DNA from: Paraburkholderia bannensis NBRC 103871
GTDB taxonomy: Bacteria > Pseudomonadota > Gammaproteobacteria > Burkholderiales > Burkholderiaceae
Assembly: GCF_000685015.1 (NCBI RefSeq)
Contig: NZ_BAYA01000004.1
Location: forward strand, 434,001-498,000
Direction: 5' to 3'
Length of the DNA: 64,000 bases
Part shown: positions 57,475 to 64,000 of the stretch, one piece after another
Layout of the letters: every line of letters begins with the position of its first letter
Position numbering within the stretch: the stretch's first letter is position 1
The notes under the pieces: generated by a model
What the model was told of the DNA's origin: nothing
Database searches by the model: none
What the model saw: the letters and a program-made list of their open reading frames with translations, nothing else
Program-made: the position numbers and the translations under genes

Positions 57475-58863
57475 TCAGCACTCGACGATATTCACCGCGA
57501 GGCCGCCGCGCGAAGTCTCCTTGTACTTCGTCTTCATGTCAGCGCCGGTTTCGCGCATCGTCTTGATGACGGAGTCGAGCGAGACGTAATGCGCGCCGTC
57601 GCCGCGCAGCGCCATGCGCGCCGCGTTGACGGCCTTCACCGACGCCATGGCGTTGCGCTCGATGCAGGGAATCTGCACCATGCCGCCGACCGGATCGCAG
57701 GTGAGGCCAAGGTTGTGTTCCATGCCGATTTCAGCGGCGTTCTCGACTTGCAGCGGCGTGCCGCCGAGCACGGCCGCGAGCGCGCCCGCCGCCATCGAGC
57801 AGGCCACGCCCACTTCGCCCTGGCAGCCTACTTCCGCGCCCGAGATCGATGCGTTGAGCTTGTAGAGAATGCCGATCGCCGCCGCAGTGAGCAGGAAGTC
57901 GATCACGCCTTGCTCGTTCGCGCCGGGCGTAAAGCGCACGTAGTAGTGCAGCACGGCGGGGATGATGCCGGCCGCGCCGTTGGTCGGCGCGGTGACGACG
58001 CGGGCGCCCGCGGCGTTTTCTTCGTTGACGGCGATCGCGTAGAGGTTGATCCAGTCGATCATCGACAGCGGATCCTGCAACGCGCGCTCCGGATGCGCGG
58101 TGAGCGCGCGATAGAGCTGCGGCGCGCGGCGCTTGACCTGGAACGGGCCGGGCAGCGTGCCTTCTGCTTCGGGATTGTTGATGCCGCAGCCGCGCGACAC
58201 GCACGATTGCATCACGTCCCAGATGCGCAGCAGGCCGCTGCGGATTTCCTCGTCGCTATGCCAGACGCGTTCGTTTTCGAGCATCAGTTGCGCGATGCTC
58301 TTGCCCGTGGACGCGCACAGCGCGAGCAGTTCGGCGCCCGAGCGGAACGGATGCGGCATCTGCTGCGCGGCCGACAGCACCTTGGTGTTCGGCGCGCCGG
58401 CCGTGACGACAAAGCCGCCGCCCACGGAGAGATACGTGCTCTCGCGCAGCGTCTCGCCGTTGGCGTCGAGGGCGCGCAGCTTCATGCCGTTCGGGTGCTC
58501 GGGCAGCGCCTGACGATAGAACGCGATGTGCTCCTTCATCACGAAAGGAATCGTGTGATGGCCGAGCAGCGCGAGCAGGCGCGAGGTGCGCACGGCTTCG
58601 AGACGTTCGTTGATGCTGTCGGGATCGACGGTGTCGGGTGCATCGCCCATCAGGCCGAGCATGACGCCGCGGTCGGTGCCGTGGCCCTTGCCGGTGGCGC
58701 CGAGCGAGCCGTACAGCTCGACTTTCACCGAGGCGGTGGGCGCGAGCAGGCCGTCGCGCTCCAGCCCTTCGGCGAACATCAGGGCGGCGCGCATCGGGCC
58801 GACGGTGTGCGAGCTCGACGGCCCAATGCCGATCTTGAAGAGATCGAAAACGCTTACTGCCAT
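57475..58863 (-). CDS. sdaA: L-serine ammonia-lyase (single-chain, iron-sulfur type)
   Basis: 462 residues. The N-terminal beta domain contains [20 protein letters not shown], and the alpha domain contains [21 protein letters not shown], whose cysteines belong to the oxygen-sensitive 4Fe-4S site. [20 protein letters not shown] and [20 protein letters not shown] are diagnostic. It deaminates serine to pyruvate and ammonia. It sits near the glycine cleavage operon on the same strand, a sensible pairing for one-carbon and serine-glycine catabolism, although an alginate-lyase-like gene and a terminator intervene. Confidence 0.95.
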   Translation of the reverse strand: MAVSVFDLFKIGIGPSSSHTVGPMRAALMFAEGLERDGLLAPTASVKVELYGSLGATGKGHGTDRGVMLGLMGDAPDTVDPDSINERLEAVRTSRLLALLGHHTIPFVMKEHIAFYRQALPEHPNGMKLRALDANGETLRESTYLSVGGGFVVTAGAPNTKVLSAAQQMPHPFRSGAELLALCASTGKSIAQLMLENERVWHSDEEIRSGLLRIWDVMQSCVSRGCGINNPEAEGTLPGPFQVKRRAPQLYRALTAHPERALQDPLSMIDWINLYAIAVNEENAAGARVVTAPTNGAAGIIPAVLHYYVRFTPGANEQGVIDFLLTAAAIGILYKLNASISGAEVGCQGEVGVACSMAAGALAAVLGGTPLQVENAAEIGMEHNLGLTCDPVGGMVQIPCIERNAMASVKAVNAARMALRGDGAHYVSLDSVIKTMRETGADMKTKYKETSRGGLAVNIVEC

Positions 58864-58967
58864 GGGTACTGCTCCTGCTTGATCGTGTCGGTTTTCAGGG
58901 GATGCCGCACGGTGCGGTGCGCGGCATCGAATTCAATGCGCCACCGCTGCAACCCCTCGCGCGCTGG

Positions 58968-60119
58968 TCAGCGCGCCGGCAACGGCAGGCAAACGGCGAG
59001 CCACGCGGGTGGCGTGGGCGCCAGCTTGAGCGCGATCGGCGTGTAACGGCCGTCCAGACGCGCTGCAAGGTGATACAGCTCGGCGGCGTTCTTCGCGTCC
59101 CATGCGCCGGTGTAGCCGGGCAATCCGGCCTCGCGGCGCTTGGCGTCGAACGGCACGCTCGAATGCACGAATTCCTCGTGCGTTTTCTCGCCCGTGGCAT
59201 AGGGCGTGAGCCAGTCCAGCGCGCCCGCCAGCGTCGCGCCGTTGGCGGCGCGCTCCGGCAACCAGTTGCGGTTGTGGCGGCGCGCGGCGAGCGCGGCCGT
59301 CACGAGCGGCTGCAAATCGTAGGTGACGTAGTGCAGCGCGTCGCGCTCGGTGAAATCGAGCGTCGAGCCATCGGGCGCGACGTTGTCGCCGATATGCTCG
59401 ATGAACAGGCGCTGCGCCGTCGCAATCATCTTGCGGTTGTCCAGCGTGAACGCGATCATCGAAATCAGCTTCACGCGATGGCTCTGCCAGTTGTTCGCGA
59501 AAGTGCCCTTGAGCGGGCGCGGCTGCGAATCCACCTGCTGGATGTAGCCATTGGCGAACTTGTTCAGGAACACCATCGTCGCGTTGCGCGTCTTCACGGG
59601 CAGCGCGCTCGCGGTCATGTCGTAGGCGAGGATCAGTCCTTCGAAACGGGTTTCGTCGATGGGGTTGAAGCTCGGCTGATACGTCGTGACCCACGCAAAC
59701 AGAAAGCGGTCGACGAGCTTCAGGTAGCGGTCGTCGCTGGTCGCGCGCCAGGCAAGCGCCGCATTGCGCATCAGGTCGAGTTCTTTCTCGGCCTCCACGC
59801 TCTGGTCGTAAATGCCTTCGTGCGGCAGCGTGCCTTCCGTATGCAGCTTCGCAAGCGGATGCGGCGTGTCGTTCACGTGCGACTGCACCTCGGCGACCAG
59901 CGCCTTGACGCCGGGATCGGCGTTGGTGCGCTCGCTTGTCTGCAAGGCGGGCGCCGCGCAGAAGTTCATCGCCGCGCGCGCCGGTTGCGCCGCGCCCAGG
60001 GCCGCAAGACCCATGCTCACGAGACAGGCAACCAGATGCTTGCGCGCGCTGCGCGCGGGCGTTGCCTGATTGGCCGAATGAGCATGCCCGGCAAACGCCG
60101 TTCCCACCTTCCGCGCCAT
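58968..60119 (-). CDS. Alginate-lyase-family secreted protein
   Basis: 383 residues with an N-terminal signal peptide containing CLVSMGLAALGAAQPARA, so the protein is exported. The mature protein is an all-alpha barrel of the AlgL/PL5-like alginate_lyase family: NNWQSHRVKLISMIAFTL near residues 205-222 (active-site Asn, Trp, Ser, His) and DGSTLDFTERDALHYVTYDL. Such enzymes cleave alginate or related uronates, or remove misfolded polymer in the periplasm. No alginate synthesis genes are near, so the substrate is uncertain. Confidence 0.82.
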   Translation of the reverse strand: MARKVGTAFAGHAHSANQATPARSARKHLVACLVSMGLAALGAAQPARAAMNFCAAPALQTSERTNADPGVKALVAEVQSHVNDTPHPLAKLHTEGTLPHEGIYDQSVEAEKELDLMRNAALAWRATSDDRYLKLVDRFLFAWVTTYQPSFNPIDETRFEGLILAYDMTASALPVKTRNATMVFLNKFANGYIQQVDSQPRPLKGTFANNWQSHRVKLISMIAFTLDNRKMIATAQRLFIEHIGDNVAPDGSTLDFTERDALHYVTYDLQPLVTAALAARRHNRNWLPERAANGATLAGALDWLTPYATGEKTHEEFVHSSVPFDAKRREAGLPGYTGAWDAKNAAELYHLAARLDGRYTPIALKLAPTPPAWLAVCLPLPAR

Positions 60120-60202
60120 GCGCGACTCCCTGATTCAAGGCTGACAGGTGTGTGATGTTAACGGTTTGGCAGGCGTTTGCGGCAGCAAATGTGCGTTGCG
60201 CG

Positions 60203-60237
60203 AAAACCGCCGCGGCCCCGCAAAGGGCGCGCGGCGG
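60203..60237 (-). terminator. Terminator of the gcv operon
   Basis: On the minus strand: stem CCGCCGCG (60230-60237 in complement) and CGCGGCGG (60207-60214) with a 15-base loop, followed by TTTT. It lies about 60 bases after the gcvP stop. Confidence 0.7.
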
Positions 60238-60298
60238 TGTGAGCGCCTTGCAGCAAGGGCGGCTGGCTGGCGCGAAGGGACGCGGCGCAGGGCGCGTG

Positions 60299-63271
60299 TT
60301 ACTCGCCCGCGCCCTGTGCGGCCGCTTCGTCGGCATATTCGCCGACCGGCACGCACGAGCAGAACAGGTTGCGGTCGCCATACGCGTTGTCGGCGCGGCC
60401 GACCGGCGGCCAGTACTTGCGCGCGGCGAGCGAAGCGACCGGGTAGGCCGCCTGTTCGCGCGAGTAAGCGTGGTTCCACTCGTTCGCGACCACCACGGCA
60501 GCCGTGTGCGGCGCGTGACGCAGCGGGTTGTCTTCCTTGTCCGCACGGCCGTCTTCGACAGCGCGGATTTCCTCGCGGATTGCAACCATGGCGTCGATGA
60601 AGCGGTCGAGTTCTTCCTTCGATTCCGATTCGGTCGGTTCGACCATCAGCGTGCCCGGCACCGGGAAGCTCATGGTCGGCGCGTGGAAGCCGAAGTCCAT
60701 CAGGCGCTTGGCGACGTCGTCCACGGTGATGCCGCTTGCATCCTTGATGGGGCGCAGGTCGAGAATGCACTCGTGCGCGACCAGCCCGCCCGGGCCGCTG
60801 TACAGCACCGGATAGTGCGGGGCGAGCTTGTTGGCGACGTAGTTGGCGTTGAGGATCGCGGTTTCCGTGGCGGCGGTGAGGTTGGCCGCGCCCATCATGG
60901 CGATGTACATCCACGAAATCGGCAGGATCGACGCCGAGCCATAAGGCGCCGCGCTGACAGCGCCGATGCCGTGTTCGTCGCGCTTGTAGCCCGACGAAAG
61001 CTGGTTCGGCAGGAACTGCGCAAGGTGCGCGCCGACCGCGACCGGGCCGACGCCCGGGCCGCCGCCGCCGTGCGGAATGCAGAAGGTCTTGTGCAGGTTC
61101 AGGTGCGAGACGTCGCCGCCAAACTGGCCGGGCGCTGCGAGACCCACCATCGCGTTCATGTTCGCGCCGTCCACATACACCTGGCCGCCGTGCGCGTGCA
61201 CGATGTCGCAGACTTCGCGCACGTTCTGCTCGAACACGCCGTGCGTCGACGGATACGTGATCATGATGGCCGCGAGCTTCGCGGCGTGCTGTTCGGCCTT
61301 GGCCTTCAGGTCGGCGAGATCGACGTTGCCTTGTGCGTCGCAGGCAACCACGACCACCTGCATGCCGGCCATCTGCGCCGACGCCGGGTTGGTGCCGTGC
61401 GCCGAAGCGGGAATCAGGCAGACGTTGCGATCGGCTTCGCCGCGCGAGGCGTGGTACGCCTGGATGATGAGCAGGCCGGCGTATTCGCCCTGCGAGCCGG
61501 CATTCGGTTGCAGCGAAACGGCGGCGTAGCCGGTCGCGGCCACGAGCATCTGTTCGAGCTGGTCGACCATCTCGCGATAGCCGACGGTTTGCTCGGTCGG
61601 CGCGAACGGGTGGATCTGGCCGAACTCGGGCCACGTGACCGGCAGCATTTCGGACGTGGCGTTGAGCTTCATCGTGCACGAGCCGAGCGGGATCATCGAG
61701 CGGTCGAGCGCGAGATCCTTGTCCGACAGGCTGCGCAGGTAGCGCAGCATTTCCGTTTCCGAATGATGGCGGTTGAAGACCGGATGCGTGAGGTAAGCGC
61801 TTTCGCGCACGAGCGAGGCCGGGAACGTGGCGGCGCTGGCGGCGGCGAGTTCGGCGTCGATGGCGTCGACCGACGGCGTTTCGCCTGCGAACGCAGCTTG
61901 CGCGAAGACGGCAAGCAGGTCGGCCAGGTCGGCGCGCGTCGTGGTTTCGTCAACGGACACGCCCACGCGCGTTTCGCTCACGCGGCGCAGGTTCATGCCG
62001 CGTGCGAGCGCCGCGTCGTGCAGCGCCTGGGTGCGCGAACCGGCTTCAAACGTGAGCGTGTCGAAGAACGACGCGTTGACGAGCGTGTAGCCGAGCTTTT
62101 GCGCGCCTGCCGCGAGGATCGCCGCGACGCGGTTCACGCGCAGCGCGATGTGCTTGAGGCCCTGCGGGCCGTGATAGACCGCGTACATGCTGGCCATGAT
62201 GGCGAGCAGCGCCTGCGCCGTGCAGACGTTCGAGGTGGCCTTTTCGCGGCGGATATGCTGTTCGCGCGTTTGCAGCGCGAGGCGCAGCGCCGGGTTGCCG
62301 TTCGCGTCGATGGTCACGCCCACGAGGCGGCCCGGCATCTGGCGCTTGAATTCGTCCTTCACCGCGAGGTAAGCGGCGTGCGGGCCGCCGAAGCCCATCG
62401 GCACGCCAAAGCGCTGCGAGTTGCCCACGGCCACGTCCGCGCCCCAGTCGCCCGGCGGCGTGAGCACGGTGAGCGCGAGCAGGTCGGCGGCGGCGATCAC
62501 CGAGCCGCCAGCCGCGTGCACGGCCTGGGCGAGTTCGCGGTAATCGCGCACATCGCCGTTGGCGCCCGGATATTGCAGCAGCACGCCGAACGCGCCAGCC
62601 TGCGCGGCTTCGGCAGCCGGGCCGACCTTCACTTCAATGCCGATCGGCTTGGCGCGCGTCTTCACGACTTCGATCGTCTGCGGCAGCACGTCGTCGGCGA
62701 CGAAGAACACGTTCGACTTCGACTTGCCCACGCGCTGCACGAGCGTCATGGCTTCGGCGGCGGCGGTGGCTTCGTCGAGCAGCGAAGCGTTCGAGATCGC
62801 GAGACCCGTTAGGTCGACGATCATCTGCTGGTAATTGAGCAGGGCTTCGAGGCGGCCCTGCGAGATTTCCGGCTGGTACGGCGTGTAAGCCGTGTACCAC
62901 GCCGGATTTTCGAGCACGTTGCGCAGGATGACGGCCGGCGTATGCGTGTCGTAGTAGCCCTGCCCGATGTACGAGCGGAACACCTGGTTCTTGTCGGCGA
63001 GCGCGCGCAGGGCAGCGATCGCTTCGGCTTCCGAGCGCGGCTGCGCGAAGGGGCCGAGCGGCAGCGTTTCCTTGCGGCGGATCTGCGCCGGAATCACCGC
63101 ATCCATCAGCGCGGCGCGCGAGGCAAAGCCCAGCGCATCGAGCATCGCCTGCTGGTCGGCCGAGTCAGGGCCGATATGACGGGCGGCGAAGGCGTCGTGG
63201 GCTTCGAGCGCCGCGAGCGAAATAGCCGAGGGCGAGGTGTTCATCAGACGATCCGGGTGTTCGAGCTTCAT
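60299..63271 (-). CDS. gcvP: Glycine dehydrogenase (decarboxylating), P-protein
   Basis: 990 residues, single-chain form (P1 and P2 fused). The family N-terminus [11 protein letters not shown] supports the start. It decarboxylates glycine and passes the aminomethyl group to lipoyl-H protein. The pyridoxal-phosphate lysine is Lys728 in [37 protein letters not shown] and the [14 protein letters not shown] segment are typical. It is the third gene of a minus-strand gcvT-gcvH-gcvP operon, 72 bases after gcvH. Confidence 0.98.
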   Translation of the reverse strand: MKLEHPDRLMNTSPSAISLAALEAHDAFAARHIGPDSADQQAMLDALGFASRAALMDAVIPAQIRRKETLPLGPFAQPRSEAEAIAALRALADKNQVFRSYIGQGYYDTHTPAVILRNVLENPAWYTAYTPYQPEISQGRLEALLNYQQMIVDLTGLAISNASLLDEATAAAEAMTLVQRVGKSKSNVFFVADDVLPQTIEVVKTRAKPIGIEVKVGPAAEAAQAGAFGVLLQYPGANGDVRDYRELAQAVHAAGGSVIAAADLLALTVLTPPGDWGADVAVGNSQRFGVPMGFGGPHAAYLAVKDEFKRQMPGRLVGVTIDANGNPALRLALQTREQHIRREKATSNVCTAQALLAIMASMYAVYHGPQGLKHIALRVNRVAAILAAGAQKLGYTLVNASFFDTLTFEAGSRTQALHDAALARGMNLRRVSETRVGVSVDETTTRADLADLLAVFAQAAFAGETPSVDAIDAELAAASAATFPASLVRESAYLTHPVFNRHHSETEMLRYLRSLSDKDLALDRSMIPLGSCTMKLNATSEMLPVTWPEFGQIHPFAPTEQTVGYREMVDQLEQMLVAATGYAAVSLQPNAGSQGEYAGLLIIQAYHASRGEADRNVCLIPASAHGTNPASAQMAGMQVVVVACDAQGNVDLADLKAKAEQHAAKLAAIMITYPSTHGVFEQNVREVCDIVHAHGGQVYVDGANMNAMVGLAAPGQFGGDVSHLNLHKTFCIPHGGGGPGVGPVAVGAHLAQFLPNQLSSGYKRDEHGIGAVSAAPYGSASILPISWMYIAMMGAANLTAATETAILNANYVANKLAPHYPVLYSGPGGLVAHECILDLRPIKDASGITVDDVAKRLMDFGFHAPTMSFPVPGTLMVEPTESESKEELDRFIDAMVAIREEIRAVEDGRADKEDNPLRHAPHTAAVVVANEWNHAYSREQAAYPVASLAARKYWPPVGRADNAYGDRNLFCSCVPVGEYADEAAAQGAGE

Positions 63272-63343
63272 GAAGATTCCTGCCGGCGCGCGGCGTGAGA
63301 CCGGTGAGAGCCTCGCGTCGTCGCGCCGTTGCGGTTGCGGGGG

Positions 63344-63724
63344 TTAAGCGCCGATTGCCTTTTCGTAGGCGGCGGCGTCGAGCAGCCCGTCGAACTTCGC
63401 GTCGGCGGCGGGCTTGATCTTGAAGAGCCACGATGCGTACGGCTCGCTGTTCACTTCTTCGGGTTCGTCGGCGAGGTCGCTGTTCGAGGCGACGATTTCG
63501 CCGGCGACCGGTGCGTAGATGTCCGATGCGGCCTTGACCGATTCGATCACGGCGACGGCGTCACCGGCGGCGACGGTGCGGCCGGCTTCCGGCAGTTCCA
63601 GGAAGACGATGTCGCCCAGCGCCTGCTGTGCGTGGTCGGTGATGCCGATGGTCAGGGTGCCATCGGCTTCGGTGCGGATCCACTCGTGCGATTCGGTGTA
63701 TTTCAGGTCGGCCGGGATGCTCAT
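63344..63724 (-). CDS. gcvH: Glycine cleavage system H protein
   Basis: 126 residues. It is the lipoyl carrier of the glycine cleavage system; Lys64 in [16 protein letters not shown] is the lipoylation site. It starts [16 protein letters not shown], as in the family. It is located between gcvT and gcvP on the minus strand, 92 bases after gcvT. Confidence 0.98.
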   Translation of the reverse strand: MSIPADLKYTESHEWIRTEADGTLTIGITDHAQQALGDIVFLELPEAGRTVAAGDAVAVIESVKAASDIYAPVAGEIVASNSDLADEPEEVNSEPYASWLFKIKPAADAKFDGLLDAAAYEKAIGA

Positions 63725-63816
63725 GGTTGCTCCAGTGCGTGGTTGCTTGTATGGCTAGAAAAGAGGGAGGCGTGCGCGGCGCGATTGCTGCAAGCGGCTG
63801 AAAAATGCTTGCGGAA

Positions 63817-64000
63817 TCAGGCGACCAGCACCTTGCCATTGCGCACGAACGGCAGTTTTACCACGCTTGCGGGAAGGGCCTTGTCACGGATTTGCACCTG
63901 CACCAGGTCGCCCGGCTGCACGCCCACGGGCACGCGCGCAAAGGCGATGGATTCCTGCATCGTCGGCGAGAAAGTGCCGCTCGTGATTTCGCCTTCGCCG
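63817..64000 (-). CDS. gcvT: Glycine cleavage T protein, C-terminal part (cut by window edge)
   Basis: Only the last 60 or so codons are in the window, minus strand, ending at the TGA complementary to 63817-63819. Reading in gives [14 protein letters not shown], then [20 protein letters not shown] and the end NGKVLVA. This is the C-terminal barrel of aminomethyltransferase GcvT, which transfers the C1 unit to tetrahydrofolate. The start and any glycine riboswitch lie beyond the window. Confidence 0.9.
   Translation of the reverse strand, partial: GEGEITSGTFSPTMQESIAFARVPVGVQPGDLVQVQIRDKALPASVVKLPFVRNGKVLVA

Overview
The window reads as a piece of the primary chromosome of a high-GC betaproteobacterium, most likely Paraburkholderia/Burkholderia or a close relative. 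This rests on gene order and on protein resemblance by eye, not on a search. The order mnmG-rsmG-parA-parB-(permease)-atpI-atpBEFHAGDC, two parS-type palindromes next to parAB, and the nearby priA are what one expects on the origin-proximal arm of chromosome 1. No dnaA, rRNA, tRNA, IS element, prophage or CRISPR array is visible. The window is mostly core metabolism, so most of the novelty lies in regulatory DNA and in unusual protein variants.

Region by region: 1-5.7 kb holds a YbdK-type carboxylate-amine ligase, a MarR regulator with a cysteine-rich tail, a class I glutamine amidotransferase, an old-yellow-enzyme-type oxidoreductase and a SET-domain protein. 5.8-11.4 kb holds a QseC/TctE-like two-component pair, a DUF3717-like protein, the phenylalanine hydroxylation pair phhA-phhB with a divergent Lrp/AsnC regulator, and a CYTH protein. 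11.6-15.9 kb is a LysR-mmsA-GMC locus that matches 3-hydroxypropionate catabolism (hpdR-mmsA-hpdH). 16.3-28.2 kb contains two complete Liv-type (HAAT) ABC uptake systems. The first has an arginine in place of the Walker A lysine of its LivF. The second has twin binding proteins and a LivM-LivG fusion. 28.3-42.2 kb is the mnmG/rsmG/parAB segment and the full F1Fo ATP synthase operon.

42.4-50 kb has an acyl-CoA synthetase, a PheC-like periplasmic protein, hemE and priA. 50.3-55.5 kb has trifunctional putA and a further Liv-type binding protein. 55.6-64 kb, all on the minus strand, has an acetolactate-synthase-like ThDP enzyme, serine deaminase sdaA, an alginate-lyase-family protein and the glycine cleavage operon gcvT(partial)-gcvH-gcvP. 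Amino-acid uptake and breakdown (Phe, Pro, Ser, Gly, branched-chain-type substrates) dominate the accessory content.

The most interesting unexplained signals are: (1) a compact NtrC-site / sigma-54-like promoter / two-hairpin transcript unit at about 21.31-21.49 kb that looks like a nitrogen-controlled small RNA; (2) a minus-strand structured RNA at 44.32-44.46 kb carrying an anti-Shine-Dalgarno-like stretch; (3) a parS palindrome that is also the stem of a rho-independent terminator at 28.27 kb; (4) an inverted pair of GTTGCA motifs, the core bound by E. coli PutA, followed by eight T's upstream of putA; (5) consensus DnaA boxes in the hemE-priA gap and in the gap before the MarR gene. All of these are sequence-level inferences.
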